A DNA stretch of 64,000 bases from Bacillus timonensis (GCF_000285535.1 NZ_HE610987.1:160464-224463), one strand, 5' to 3'. Shown: positions 8,179-18,137, counted from the first letter of the stretch. The notes: generated by a model not told the origin, from the sequence alone. Program-made: numbers and translations.

Positions 8179-9891
8179 CTATTTCGAAAGCACTCGTTGT
8201 ACTTCTTTGTTCAAAACATCAATATTCACTGGCTTTCCTTGTGCGTCGTTCACATTATACTTTTCCTTCAATTCAAGAATTCTTGCCACGCTTTCGTCAA
8301 TTCTCTTCTCGGAAATTTCTCCATTTTCGACTGCCTTTTTGATGGCATTACGGACATGAACCACTTTGTCATAATCATGTGCAACCATAATAATATCGCT
8401 ACCCGCTTTTATAGATTGAACCGCGGCTTCACCAATATCATAATCATTGGTAATGGCCTTCATGAAAAAATCATCAGTAATTACCACACCATTAAAACTT
8501 AATTCATTCCGTAAAATGTCTGTGATAATTGTTTTCGACATGGATGATGGATAGGTCTTATCTAGGGCAGGAACTAAAATATGGCCGACCATCACCATAT
8601 CTGCGCCTTCTTTGATTGCTTGTTGAAATGGAATCAATTCTAAACTCTCAAGTTCAGCTCGTGATTTAGTAACCTTAGGTAATTCTAAATGTGAATCGAC
8701 CTGCGTATCCCCATGCCCTGGAAAATGCTTAACCGAGGAAATAATCGACTCTGCCTGCAATCCTTTCATTGTTTGAATTCCAAGACTACCAACAATCTCA
8801 GGGCTGTTGCTAAAAGAACGGTCCCCAATTACTGGGTTATCCGGGTTACTATTCACATCGAGTATCGGGGCAAAATTTACATTAAAACCAAATGCCTGTA
8901 GCTCTTTACCCAACACAGTGCCAATTTCATATGATAAAGTTGGATCATTGATTTTTCCTATTTCCAAATTGGTTGGAAAATTAATTAAACCTCCTGGCAA
9001 CTTTGCAATTCGGCCACCTTCCTGGTCGACTCCAAAAAACAAAGGAATATTTCCTTCATTTATTTTTTTGATTTGATTCAAATAAGACACGGTCTGTGTT
9101 GGACTTACTAGATTATCACCATTAAAAATGATTCCACCAACATGGTATTTCGTAATTAATTGGTTCATCTTCGTATTCATTTTTGTTCCGGCAATTCCTG
9201 CAAAAATCATTTGACCAATTTTTTCATCTAAACGTAAGCTATCATTTTCCTCTGCGGATTTTTGAACTTCCGTCACGACTGAAATATGATGAACAGTTGG
9301 ATTAGGCTCTTGCTCAGTTGGCTGTGGTAAAATCCACTTCAACTGGAAAGTAGAATTCACCTGATAGAGTAAGATAATTTGGTTAACATTTTCATCCTTA
9401 TAATACTTGACCTCATCCGGTTCGCCGATTTCCTTTTTTATATCTTCTAAATGAATGACCGCTAAATCTGAATGGTATGAGCGAATATCGAAAGCAAGCT
9501 GATTCTTGATTCCAATTGTAGCTTCATGGTCAGGATACACCCCAAAATCCCCAATTGACGTTTTGTCAATTGATGATGGATCTCCCCATTGATCCTGAAT
9601 TTCCATAAATGTTGTTTGTCCTGCTTTAAAAGGAACATGAGGGATTTTTCCTGTTTTTGCAAGAGAAAAAACATCCTTAACCTGCTTTAGTGAAACCTCT
9701 TCTGCCTTCGCTGATTCCTCCAGATCAATATCTGGTTTATTATTTTGTGATGGCTGAATTGACTCATGACTCGGTGCAGTTTGTTGACTTTGATGTTCTT
9801 GGTCTTTTGCAAAAAGCATATATAGAAGTCCACTCACTAAAGCAACGGAGAGTACACCAATTAACCCTGCTAGTAACCGTTTTTTATCCAT
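8179..9891 (-). CDS. Membrane-anchored beta-N-acetylhexosaminidase (GH3, NagZ-like) with N-terminal DUF4309 domain
   Basis: 570 residues. An N-terminal hydrophobic anchor (about 7-27) and a Gln/Ser-rich linker lead to a DUF4309/YjgB-like domain (about 60-205: FKAGQTTFMEIQDQWGDP) and then a GH3 catalytic domain (about 220-545). KHFPGHGDT..DSH is the NagZ acid/base signature and VITDDFFM carries the expected Asp nucleophile. The likely job is trimming GlcNAc-containing muropeptides outside the membrane. ATG at 9891 follows GGGAGGAGCCT. The DUF4309 domain may bind wall or substrate, which is inference. Monocistronic: own terminator at 8121, about 300 bases free upstream. Confidence 0.9.
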   Translation of the reverse strand: MDKKRLLAGLIGVLSVALVSGLLYMLFAKDQEHQSQQTAPSHESIQPSQNNKPDIDLEESAKAEEVSLKQVKDVFSLAKTGKIPHVPFKAGQTTFMEIQDQWGDPSSIDKTSIGDFGVYPDHEATIGIKNQLAFDIRSYHSDLAVIHLEDIKKEIGEPDEVKYYKDENVNQIILLYQVNSTFQLKWILPQPTEQEPNPTVHHISVVTEVQKSAEENDSLRLDEKIGQMIFAGIAGTKMNTKMNQLITKYHVGGIIFNGDNLVSPTQTVSYLNQIKKINEGNIPLFFGVDQEGGRIAKLPGGLINFPTNLEIGKINDPTLSYEIGTVLGKELQAFGFNVNFAPILDVNSNPDNPVIGDRSFSNSPEIVGSLGIQTMKGLQAESIISSVKHFPGHGDTQVDSHLELPKVTKSRAELESLELIPFQQAIKEGADMVMVGHILVPALDKTYPSSMSKTIITDILRNELSFNGVVITDDFFMKAITNDYDIGEAAVQSIKAGSDIIMVAHDYDKVVHVRNAIKKAVENGEISEKRIDESVARILELKEKYNVNDAQGKPVNIDVLNKEVQRVLSK

Positions 9892-10082
9892 AGGCTCCTC
9901 CCTGCTTTTTTTCTTGTATAAAATTAGTCTCTATTTTTCTCCAAAACGTTACAATGAAACAGAAGAACAGGTCCATTGTCCTACCCTTTTGCTTTTAGCC
10001 ATAAATATTTTTTATCTGACTATTATTCATTAATTGCCCCAAAATGTCAGTAACAGCCATATTTAATTTATTAGCCGTAAAT
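9892..10082. other. Intergenic spacer with a degenerate GGGACA element
   Basis: No gene is visible. At about 9958-9987 the sequence AACAGGTCCATTGTCCTACCC resembles half of the GGGACA palindrome family but is degraded. The rest is AT-rich and probably holds the GH3 gene's promoter. Confidence 0.4.
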
Positions 10083-10119
10083 CAAAAAACGCCACAAGCC
10101 TAAGGGCTGCGACGTTTTT
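10083..10119 (-). terminator. Probable terminator of coaA
   Basis: On the minus strand an imperfect stem (AACGTCGCAGCCC/GGCTTGTGGCGTT) is followed by a T-run. It lies about 80 bases beyond the coaA stop, past the palindromic element at 10137. Confidence 0.6.
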
Positions 10120-10136
10120 GATATTGACTGACTTTC

Positions 10137-10164
10137 GGGACAGATAACCTGTCCCCGTGTCCCG
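10137..10164. repeat. GGGACA palindromic element
   Basis: CGGGACAGATAACC is followed by TGTCCCCGTGTCCCG, a member of the dispersed palindrome family, between the coaA stop and its terminator. Confidence 0.75.
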
Positions 10165-10196
10165 ACAAAGCATCGGTATAGGGAACGTAGTTCTAC

Positions 10197-11117
10197 CTAA
10201 AACTTCTTCAAGTAAACCTTCTCCATTAAATGATCCTGTCCCTTCTTTAATACAATTTTCGCCCGGTGGCGTGTTGGTAGAATGTTTTCTCGTAAATTTT
10301 TCGCATTAATTTCTTCCCAGATGTCGGTTGCTTTTTGGATTGCTTCTTCCTCCGACAAGGATGTATAACGATGAAAATATGAAATTGGATTCTGAAAAGC
10401 TGTCTGCTGTAACATTAAAAACCGTTCAATGTACCATTTTTTAATATTTCTTACATCAGCATCAATATAGATAGAGAAGTCAAAAAAATCACTTACGAAA
10501 ACAGAATGGGATTTACTAACCTGCAAGACATTAATTCCTTCTACAATTAAGATATCCGGTTGTTCAATCACTTCTTTATCAGGCAACACATCATATGTTA
10601 AATGTGAGTATAATGGTGCTTCGACTTTTGGTTTGCCAGATTTCACCTTCATCAAAAAATTAATTAATTTTTGAGTATCATAGCTTTCGGGAAAACCTTT
10701 TCGCCCCATAAGTCCCTTGCTCTCTAAAATTGCATTTGGATATAAAAATCCGTCAGTCGTAACTAATCCCACTTTTTTATGATTATCCCATCGTGACAAT
10801 AGAGTTTGAAGCACTCTCGCTGCCGTACTCTTACCTACTGCAACACTTCCGGCAATACCGATAATGTATGGAACTTTTTTAGCTTTATAATCTAAAAAAG
10901 AATTTGTTACTCCTTCTAGCTGTTGCGATGCTTCCACTTTTAAATTGATTAAACGAGTCAATGGTAGATAGATTTCTTCTACTTCTTGTAGTGAAATTTC
11001 TTCGTTTATACCTTTAATGCTTTCTAGTTCTTCTGCAGATAGCAATAAAGGAGTTTTATTGCGTAGAGTTGCCCATTTTTCCCTATTAAATTCTATATAG
11101 TTTGTTAACGGATTCAT
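10197..11117 (-). CDS. coaA: Type I pantothenate kinase
   Basis: 306 residues, close to the family length. It phosphorylates pantothenate with ATP, the first step of coenzyme A synthesis, in the cytoplasm. The P-loop [17 protein letters not shown] is at about 90, followed by TTDGFLYPN, the RKGFPESYD stretch and HLTYDV typical of CoaA/PRK-family kinases. The ATG at 11117 has GAGG eight bases upstream; the ATG at 11123 is too close to it. Single gene, not obviously linked to its neighbours. Confidence 0.95.
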   Translation of the reverse strand: MNPLTNYIEFNREKWATLRNKTPLLLSAEELESIKGINEEISLQEVEEIYLPLTRLINLKVEASQQLEGVTNSFLDYKAKKVPYIIGIAGSVAVGKSTAARVLQTLLSRWDNHKKVGLVTTDGFLYPNAILESKGLMGRKGFPESYDTQKLINFLMKVKSGKPKVEAPLYSHLTYDVLPDKEVIEQPDILIVEGINVLQVSKSHSVFVSDFFDFSIYIDADVRNIKKWYIERFLMLQQTAFQNPISYFHRYTSLSEEEAIQKATDIWEEINAKNLRENILPTRHRAKIVLKKGQDHLMEKVYLKKF

Positions 11118-11179
11118 AAACATTACCTCAAATTTAGATTCACGATTATTTTATCAGATTGCTGCTTCCTTGAATACTT

Positions 11180-11797
11180 TTAAAAAGAATGAGTAGTCTT
11201 CGGTACTTGCAAAATTCTCTTCACTCTATTATTTACTATTTGAATGATTTTACCTAAAAGTAAAGCCGTTGCAATCGTCCCGAGTCCCACCGGTCCTCGC
11301 AACAAAAAACCAAGGACAGCCCCCGTGGTTTCAATACCCATTCTTACAACTTGAAAACTCCAGCCAAACCGATTGCATATTGCCACCATCATGCCGTCAA
11401 TAGGAGTCTTAGGTAAATTCGCCTCCATATAAATACCAATTCCCATCCCTGTTATGACAAGTCCAACAATGAAACAAACCAACTGCAGTTCCCACGATGA
11501 TGAAAAATTAGCATTCTTAAAAACAATATAAATCCAAAAATCCAGAAAAGCGCTTCGTATGAGGATTGGAATGACAGATTCAATGCGTAATCTTGTTTTT
11601 TCAATTGTCCAGGTGATGACTGTGAACGTAACCTGAGTCAAAATGGACCACGTACCAATCGTTAACCCTAAATGTTCATTAAGCCCGACAGCCACAGTAT
11701 CCCATGGCCCTGCCCCAATAAATGATAGAATAATAAAAGCGATTCCAATGGCAGTAAAAGCTAATCCTCCTAAATACATTCCTATACGTTTCCCCAT
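11180..11797 (-). CDS. YczE/YitT-type integral membrane protein
   Basis: 205 residues with five hydrophobic segments. The GAGPWDTVAVGLNEHLGLTIGTWSI and PKTPIDGMMVAICNRFGWS signatures match the YczE/YyaS family (COG2364-like). Members are of unproven function; B. subtilis YczE affects lipopeptide production. Start ATG at 11797 follows AGGGGTGCATC. It overlaps no neighbour. Confidence 0.88.
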   Translation of the reverse strand: MGKRIGMYLGGLAFTAIGIAFIILSFIGAGPWDTVAVGLNEHLGLTIGTWSILTQVTFTVITWTIEKTRLRIESVIPILIRSAFLDFWIYIVFKNANFSSSWELQLVCFIVGLVITGMGIGIYMEANLPKTPIDGMMVAICNRFGWSFQVVRMGIETTGAVLGFLLRGPVGLGTIATALLLGKIIQIVNNRVKRILQVPKTTHSF

Positions 11798-12070
11798 GAT
11801 GCACCCCTATATTTAAAAACATTTCAAAATAATTATTTAATTATAACACTTCATTCGAAATTCGTACTATTTTTTTATTTCTTACAGTAGTGGTTTAAAA
11901 TTTTTACTTTGTCTACCCGTTATACAATCGTTTCAAAATTCTAAAACAAATGATAAAATAGGACTGGGTCTTACTTCCCGCATTTTTACTGGTAAGTTAT
12001 CACATAAAGGCAACGGTTACAAAAACAAGTTATAATTAAAGTAACCAACAAATAGAAAGGCGACCTCACC

Positions 12071-13795
12071 ATGCTCAAGCAATTGAAAAAATGGAACACG
12101 ATGCGGAATCAAATCTTATTTATTTTCTTACTGGTTATGATAATTGTTCTTTTAATTGTAGGACTTTTAACATTAAGGCAGGTTTCGACTCTATTAAAAG
12201 ATAATGCTGAAAAGCAAATTCAACAGGTCGCAATTGAGGCAAACGGAAGAATTGAATCACTTTATGAACAAATCAATATGTCCTCAAAGCTGGTCATTAC
12301 GGATGAAGGAGTTCAAGAGTCTCTTACGAAAATTTATGATGGAAAAGAAATCTCTTTTCAAGAACGCCAACAATTAATGGGACATGTTAACCGAATAATG
12401 GGTAACACCGATGGTATCTTTTCATTTCAGATTTTTTCTAAGGAGCAGCAACGTGTCATTCCACTTGATGACGACGTATTAAACAATCGAATTGATAAAA
12501 AGTGGATTGATATAGCAAATCAGGCAAAAGGTGGATTTGTCTGGATTGGAGATGATCCACAGGATAAAAACATTTTTCTTGCTATCCGAAGGGTTAGTTT
12601 ACTCGAGCGAAAATATGTAAATGGAGGCTACCTTTTAATAAGCATAAACCGTGATCATTTCCAATTTGCAAAGTCTAACGACCAATATTCTATCCTTTTG
12701 GACGAAAACCGAAACCCGATTATTCAGAATTACAATGGAGACCTTACGGAAATCATTGCACATTCAGAAGGAACAATCCACCTTGATGAAGGTGATTTTA
12801 TTGTTTCAAAGGAAACTTCCAATCTTACAGGTTGGACCGTTCTTATTTTAACCCCAGTAAGTGAACTTACTAAGGGAATCGCGGGTATTAGGACAAGCAT
12901 CATTTTATCTGGTGTAGCTGGCGGAATCATCTTTATGATTTTTTCATTATTCTTGTCAACTGTTATTACAAGGCCGATTGTCCACTTAACAAAAACCATG
13001 CAGCGTGCTGGCCAAGGTGCTCTTACCCTGAACCCTGATGTTTCGTCAGTCAATGAAATCAACGAATTAAATAGTACGTACAATCAATTGGTGAAAGAAA
13101 CAAATCATTTAATTAGAATGGTGTATCAAAAAGAGATTTTACGAAGTCAAAGTGAATTAAAAGCCCTTCAAGCACAAATCAATCCTCATTTTCTGTTCAA
13201 TACCTTAGACGCACTACATTGGTCACTTGAAGAAAAAAATGAAGATGAGTTGTCTGAAGTTGTCATTGCGATGTCCGACTTATTTCGTTACACAATCACA
13301 AAAGAAACAGATGATGATTGGGTCTTTTTAAAAGATGAAATCAAACACATCGGTGACTATATGGAAATTATGAAAATGCGCTTTGGTGATCGATTACAAT
13401 GGAATGTCTCCCTTCCAGAAAAATATGAAAAGGTTCGAATTCCAAAACTCATTATTCAACCCATTGTTGAAAATGCAATCTTGCACGGCGCTGGAAACAA
13501 GGTCGGCGATAGTCTTGTAACAGTTACAGTTGAGTCTGTTCACACAGATATGATTAAGATTTCTGTACAGGATAATGGCCCTGGTATCAATCAAGAGCGC
13601 ATTGACCAGATTTCTGAATCAATGAAAAACGGTGGTGTCGCTTCAACAAGAGGGAAAGGCATTGCCATTTCTAATGTAAATAAACGCTTAAAACTCTATT
13701 ACAACGAGAATTTGCATACCGAACTTTTAATTGAAAGTGAACCAGACAAAGGTACACGAATTTCGTTTGAAATACCGATTAATGGGGGAAATTAA
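12071..13795 (+). CDS. YesM-type sensor histidine kinase
   Basis: 574 residues: TM1 (about 12-34), extracellular sensor (about 35-275), TM2 (about 279-300), HAMP, then a His_kinase domain with the phosphoacceptor in QINPHFLFNTLDALHW, and a HATPase with IVENAILHG and DNGPGI. This is the LytS/YesM class that pairs with YesN-type AraC regulators and usually controls an adjacent sugar transporter. The response regulator gene starts two bases after the stop. The ligand is likely an oligosaccharide, possibly via the binding protein encoded downstream (inference). Confidence 0.93.
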   Translation: MLKQLKKWNTMRNQILFIFLLVMIIVLLIVGLLTLRQVSTLLKDNAEKQIQQVAIEANGRIESLYEQINMSSKLVITDEGVQESLTKIYDGKEISFQERQQLMGHVNRIMGNTDGIFSFQIFSKEQQRVIPLDDDVLNNRIDKKWIDIANQAKGGFVWIGDDPQDKNIFLAIRRVSLLERKYVNGGYLLISINRDHFQFAKSNDQYSILLDENRNPIIQNYNGDLTEIIAHSEGTIHLDEGDFIVSKETSNLTGWTVLILTPVSELTKGIAGIRTSIILSGVAGGIIFMIFSLFLSTVITRPIVHLTKTMQRAGQGALTLNPDVSSVNEINELNSTYNQLVKETNHLIRMVYQKEILRSQSELKALQAQINPHFLFNTLDALHWSLEEKNEDELSEVVIAMSDLFRYTITKETDDDWVFLKDEIKHIGDYMEIMKMRFGDRLQWNVSLPEKYEKVRIPKLIIQPIVENAILHGAGNKVGDSLVTVTVESVHTDMIKISVQDNGPGINQERIDQISESMKNGGVASTRGKGIAISNVNKRLKLYYNENLHTELLIESEPDKGTRISFEIPINGGN

Positions 13796-13796
13796 T

Positions 13797-14582
13797 ATGT
13801 TTATCAAAAATATCGTGATTGTTGATGATGAACCAAGAACAAGGCAAGGCTTGCAAAGAACGTTGGAAAGCTGGAATAATGGAGAATTTACAATCCTCAC
13901 TGCCGAAAGCGGTGAGGAAGTTCTGCAAATTGCGCAAAAGCAAAAGATTCATATTTTACTATCAGATATTCGCATGCCAGAGATGACTGGATTACAACTT
14001 TTAAAAACAATAAAGGAAAAAGGGACGTCCCCTGTCGTCATCGTCATATCAGCCTACTCAGAGTTTGAATATGCCCAAGAAGCACTTCGCCTTGGTGTTG
14101 TAAACTACCTTTTAAAGCCAATAAGTAAAAGTAAGTTAATTGAGGCGGTCGAGGAAGCGGTACAGGTGTTGGAAAAACAATTCAGAGTAGGAATGATTGA
14201 AAAAGTAGTCGACGAAAAAATTGTGGATGCGACAACAAAAATGGATTCAACCACAGATACCATTCGCGAGGCAATGACTTATATCGATCACCATTTAAGA
14301 GATGAAATCACTCAAAAAGATGTTGCTGCCCATGTTCATCTAAACCCAAGTTATTTTAGCGTATTATTCAAAGAAAAAGTTAATTTGAATTTTAGTGAGT
14401 ATGTCACGAGACGTAGAATCCAACGTGCAAAAGAACTTCTTCTATCGACAAAACTGACTATCAACGAAATCGCCGATGAAGTTGGCTATAAAACTGCTAA
14501 ATATTTCATCAAGATTTTTAAAGAATATGAGGATATGACGCCAACCACATACCGAAAAAACAACGATGAAAGGGCTTTCTAA
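13797..14582 (+). CDS. YesN-type response regulator with AraC-family DNA-binding domain
   Basis: 261 residues. The receiver domain (about 1-125) has the acidic pair VDDEP, the phosphoacceptor Asp in LLSDIRMPEMTG, the switch region VISAYSEFEYAQEA and the Lys in YLLKPISK. The AraC-type double helix-turn-helix (about 160-258) shows LNPSYFSVLFKEK and IADEVGYKTAKYFIKIFKEY. The ATG at 13797 follows GGGGGAAATTAAT. It is cotranscribed with the kinase and very likely activates the transporter genes at 14690-18077. Confidence 0.93.
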   Translation: MFIKNIVIVDDEPRTRQGLQRTLESWNNGEFTILTAESGEEVLQIAQKQKIHILLSDIRMPEMTGLQLLKTIKEKGTSPVVIVISAYSEFEYAQEALRLGVVNYLLKPISKSKLIEAVEEAVQVLEKQFRVGMIEKVVDEKIVDATTKMDSTTDTIREAMTYIDHHLRDEITQKDVAAHVHLNPSYFSVLFKEKVNLNFSEYVTRRRIQRAKELLLSTKLTINEIADEVGYKTAKYFIKIFKEYEDMTPTTYRKNNDERAF

Positions 14583-14689
14583 AAATAGTAGTATTTTTCC
14601 CAATCATTGTTCCCTTTTTTAATAGTTCCGAAGAGTGTAGACTTTAAGAGTAAGGCAAAGAGGAAAACAAATTAAGGGGGTTTTGACCA

Positions 14690-15994
14690 ATGAAAAAGAA
14701 AGCGTTTACCGCCGTGATGTCTATGGCATTAGTTGGTGGATTAATTTTAGGAGGTTGTTCATCTTCAGATGACACAGCTAAAGATTCCGGTGGATCTAGT
14801 GACAAAACAGTCGTAAAAATGATGCATTTATGGCCAGAAGGTAGCTCAAATGCACAGTTCACAATCGTGGATGACATCATTAAGGCTTACGAGGAAGAAC
14901 ACCCTGATGTAGACATTCAAACAGAAATCCTAGGAAACGAACAGTATAAAGAGAAGGTTAAGGTTTTATCTGCTTCAAATGAACTTCCAGACGTTGGAAT
15001 CACATGGGCTGCTGGATATATGAAGCCTTTTGTAGAAGGTAATATGTTCGCACCCCTTGATGATATTGTTAAAAAAGACAATTTCGTAGCCGGTACACTT
15101 GATGCTTTCTCAGTTGATGAAAAGACATACGCTTTACCTTTAGAATTAAACATTACTCCAGTTTATTACAATAAAGAAATTTTTGAGAAATATAACTTAG
15201 AAGCACCAAAAACATATGATGAGTTTTTAAATGTCGTTGAGACACTCGTTGATAACGGGGTTACTCCAATTACGTTGGGCAACAAAGACCGTTGGACAGG
15301 CTCTATGTGGTATATGTACCTTACAGATAGAATCGGTGGGCCTGAAAGCTTAAATAATGCAATCAATCGTACAGGAAGTTTTGAAGATCCAGCATTAGTA
15401 AAAGCTGCTGAAGAAGTTAAAAACCTTGTAGATATGGGCGCATTTGTTAAAGGATTTAATGGTCTATCAAACGATGAAGCAAAAGGTTACTTTATGAACG
15501 AACAAGCAGCTATGTACTTAATGGCTACTTGGGAATTACCAAACTATACAACAAGCCCAGACGTGGAGCAGGAATTCAAAGACAAAATTGGTTACTTCAA
15601 GTTCCCTACCTATGAAGGCGGTAAAGGTGACATCGATAGCTATGTAGGTGGTCCTGGTGTTGCTTTATTCGTATCTGAACAATCAAAAGTGAAAGACGAA
15701 GCAAAAGAATTTGTTTCTTACTTAGTTGATGAATGGGGCAAGCGCTCAGTTGTTGATGCTGGTGTAATCCCTGCAACAGTTGTGGATACGTCTAATGGCG
15801 AGCTTGATCAAATGTACATTGACATTCTAAATGATTTAGGCAATGCAACAAACCTAACACTTTATGCGGATGTTCAAATGTCTGCAGGTGTAGCTGATGT
15901 TCACTTAAATCAAATTCAAGCATTATTTGGCGGTCAAACAACGCCTAAAGATTTCGCTAAAACACAAGAGGAAGCTCTTGCTGCTGAAAAATAA
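14690..15994 (+). CDS. Sugar ABC transporter substrate-binding lipoprotein (family 1)
   Basis: 434 residues. The signal peptide ends in the lipobox LGGC (Cys about 23), followed by a Ser/Asp/Gly-rich linker. The mature part has the family-1 pattern with LELNITPVYYNKEIFEKYNL, the GSMWYMYLTDR region and GGPGVALFVSEQSKVKDEAKEF. It delivers an oligosaccharide to the permeases encoded downstream. The hemicellulose genes nearby suggest a xylo- or arabino-oligosaccharide. AAGGGGG lies upstream of the ATG. A hairpin after the gene probably lowers downstream expression relative to the binding protein. Confidence 0.93.
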   Translation: MKKKAFTAVMSMALVGGLILGGCSSSDDTAKDSGGSSDKTVVKMMHLWPEGSSNAQFTIVDDIIKAYEEEHPDVDIQTEILGNEQYKEKVKVLSASNELPDVGITWAAGYMKPFVEGNMFAPLDDIVKKDNFVAGTLDAFSVDEKTYALPLELNITPVYYNKEIFEKYNLEAPKTYDEFLNVVETLVDNGVTPITLGNKDRWTGSMWYMYLTDRIGGPESLNNAINRTGSFEDPALVKAAEEVKNLVDMGAFVKGFNGLSNDEAKGYFMNEQAAMYLMATWELPNYTTSPDVEQEFKDKIGYFKFPTYEGGKGDIDSYVGGPGVALFVSEQSKVKDEAKEFVSYLVDEWGKRSVVDAGVIPATVVDTSNGELDQMYIDILNDLGNATNLTLYADVQMSAGVADVHLNQIQALFGGQTTPKDFAKTQEEALAAEK

Positions 15995-16009
15995 TCATGG
16001 CTTAAATGA

Positions 16010-16045
16010 CAGAGGGCATATTGCTTGTAAATATGTCCTCTTCTT
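16010..16045 (+). terminator. Partial terminator/attenuating hairpin after the binding-protein gene
   Basis: The stem AGAGGGCATATT/AATATGTCCTCT is followed by TCTTTAT. Located between the binding protein and permease genes, it fits the common arrangement in which most transcripts stop after the binding protein. Confidence 0.65.
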
Positions 16046-16270
16046 TATAGGAGTACAAAAAGTCCGGTGAAATTGACATATATGTAGATGACCTTCGACT
16101 AACTACTGACATACCCTATGGCAACGTCGAAGTCACCACATCCTGTGGTAGCTCGTTGGCTTACTTTTCCGCACCTCACGTATTAATAGCATACGTTCCG
16201 GTGCTTAAAGCTTCGCCGTCTCGAACGTCTCGGTCCTTTTCATCCTTATTTTTTGAACTTGCATTTATAG
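16046..16270. other. Structured GC-richer spacer inside the transporter operon
   Basis: A 225-base non-coding segment between the binding-protein and permease genes with several stems: CTTCGAC/GTCGAAG (about 16094-16133), CCACATCCTGTGG (about 16138-16150), and GCACC..ACGTAT/ATACGT..GGTGC (about 16172-16206). Its base composition is clearly above the flanks. It may be an inserted repeat or an RNA element; no known riboswitch consensus was recognised. Confidence 0.45.
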
Positions 16271-16291
16271 AAAGGAAGGGGCAAAACCATT

Positions 16292-17170
16292 ATGAAAAAT
16301 GTGATGTCGAATAAGTTCGTTATCGCCCTTTATACACTCCCTGCTTTACTTCTCATTTTAGTCCTTATCTATATCCCAATCGTTTTATCTGGCTACTACG
16401 GCCTCATGGATTGGGACGGAATTGGTGAAATGAAGTTTATCGGATTAGACAACTACGTTACCTTGATTCAAGATAAATTATTCTGGTCCAGTACATGGCA
16501 CTCATTTTTATTAGCCATTTTCTCAACCGCTAGCTTACTTCTATATTTGGGCATTTCGCTCGTTTTAGCTAGCAAAATCAAAGGTTCTGACCTTTTACGT
16601 AAGATATATTTAATCCCAATGCTTTTATCTTCTGTTGCAATCGCTCAGCTTTGGATGAAAATTTTTGACCCAACAAACGGTATGGCAAATAAATTACTTG
16701 AGTTCTTTGGAGTTGAAAATACACCTATTTGGCTAGCAGATCCAAAGGTCGCGCTTTATGCTATCTTTATTCCAATCATTTGGCAGTACGCAGGTTTTTA
16801 TATTTTGATTTATTATGCAGCATTGAAAAATGTACCTGATGAAGTTATTGAAGCTGCAAAAATCGATGGTGCTAATCCATTACAAATCGCAACTAAAATA
16901 AAATTGCCACTGATTTCAGGCGTATTTAAAGTAACCATCATGCTTGCAGTTGTGGGATCATTGAAATATTTCGATTTAATCTATGTTATGACTGGCGGAG
17001 GACCAAATGGCGCAAGTGAAGTGATGGCCTCATACATGTACAAAGAAGCGTTCAAATTAAACAACTTTGGTTACGGTAGTGCTATTGGTTTTGGACTATT
17101 AGTAATCTGTCTTGTGATGACATGGTTAACTTCGCAATTAACGAAATCTAAAGATGATGTTCAATTTTAA
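16292..17170 (+). CDS. Sugar ABC transporter permease, MalF/UgpA type
   Basis: 292 residues with six transmembrane segments and the EAA loop EAAKIDGANPLQIATKIKLPLI that contacts the ATPase. The ATG at 16292 is preceded by AAAGGAAGGGG. It pairs with the second permease, whose gene begins 16 bases after its stop. No ATPase gene is present in the operon, so a shared MsmX-type ATPase encoded elsewhere is expected. Confidence 0.94.
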   Translation: MKNVMSNKFVIALYTLPALLLILVLIYIPIVLSGYYGLMDWDGIGEMKFIGLDNYVTLIQDKLFWSSTWHSFLLAIFSTASLLLYLGISLVLASKIKGSDLLRKIYLIPMLLSSVAIAQLWMKIFDPTNGMANKLLEFFGVENTPIWLADPKVALYAIFIPIIWQYAGFYILIYYAALKNVPDEVIEAAKIDGANPLQIATKIKLPLISGVFKVTIMLAVVGSLKYFDLIYVMTGGGPNGASEVMASYMYKEAFKLNNFGYGSAIGFGLLVICLVMTWLTSQLTKSKDDVQF

Positions 17171-17186
17171 GGGGGAGTGAAACAAA

Positions 17187-18077
17187 ATGAGTGAGGTTCG
17201 TACACAACAAGTAACACCAAACCTTTCCACACATAAACCAAAGAAATCCTTCTTGAACAAAATTGGCTTTGGATTTCTTTATCTCTTTTTAGGCGCATTT
17301 GCAATCATTCAAATCTATCCATTGATTTGGTTGGTATTCTTTTCACTAAAAACAAACAAAGAAGTTTTCGGGATGTCTCCCTTTGCTTTACCACAAAGCC
17401 CACAATGGGAAAACTATACGAAGGCTTGGACCTCTGGAAATATCGGACTCTACTTCTTTAACAGTGTTTGGATTACGGTACTCTCTGTTGTCCTAACAAT
17501 CATTTTAGCTAGTTTAGTAACATTTGCAGTAACACGGATGCACTGGAAACTTAGTGGACCAGTTCTTGGATTATTTTTAGTGGCTTATATGATTCCATTA
17601 CATTCAACCTTAATTCCACTATTTAAAATGTACAACAGTGCAAACTTAATTGATAACCCATTATCCATTGTATTATCTTATACGGCTTTTAACTTGCCAT
17701 TAACCATCATGATTTTACTAGGTTTCTATAAAACTTTCCCTCGGGAAATTGAGGAAGCAGCGGTTATGGATGGCTGTTCGGTCCACCGAATCTTCTTCCA
17801 GATCACTCTACCTATGACAGTACCAGTATTATCAACAACAGCTATCATTAACATGATTTACAACTGGAACGAATTCGTATTTGTAAATACATTCATCAGT
17901 TCCGACAAGTGGAAGACGTTAACTGTTGGAATCAACAACTTCGTTGGTCAGTATTTAACAGACTGGGGTGCTATCGGCGCAACACTTGTTATCAGTATCG
18001 TACCAATCTTGCTTGCATTCCTATTCTTAAGCGATAAGATTGTGGAAGGTATGGCAGCTGGATCAGTGAAAGGTTAA
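17187..18077 (+). CDS. Sugar ABC transporter permease, MalG/UgpE type
   Basis: 296 residues, six transmembrane segments, EAA loop EEAAVMDGCSVHRIFFQITLPM, and a long cytoplasmic N-terminus (about 1-28). AGGGGGAG lies before the ATG. Last gene of the transporter operon; a strong terminator follows at 18095. Confidence 0.94.
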   Translation: MSEVRTQQVTPNLSTHKPKKSFLNKIGFGFLYLFLGAFAIIQIYPLIWLVFFSLKTNKEVFGMSPFALPQSPQWENYTKAWTSGNIGLYFFNSVWITVLSVVLTIILASLVTFAVTRMHWKLSGPVLGLFLVAYMIPLHSTLIPLFKMYNSANLIDNPLSIVLSYTAFNLPLTIMILLGFYKTFPREIEEAAVMDGCSVHRIFFQITLPMTVPVLSTTAIINMIYNWNEFVFVNTFISSDKWKTLTVGINNFVGQYLTDWGAIGATLVISIVPILLAFLFLSDKIVEGMAAGSVKG

Positions 18078-18094
18078 TATTTTGAAAAAAGAGA

Positions 18095-18137
18095 GGTAGG
18101 AGAGATTCAAACGAGAATCTCTCCTACCTGTCTTTTT
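18095..18137 (+). terminator. Strong terminator of the transporter operon
   Basis: A perfect 15-bp stem, AGGTAGGAGAGATTC with its complement, around a short loop, followed by GTCTTTTTG, 17 bases after the second permease stop. Confidence 0.9.

Noticed and set aside
12730..13083. 117-codon minus-strand frame inside the histidine kinase gene
   Set aside because: Antisense shadow; no ribosome site.
14028..14045. GGGACGTCCCC palindrome inside the response regulator gene
   Set aside because: It lies in coding sequence and fits the reading frame; treated as coincidence, not a repeat copy.
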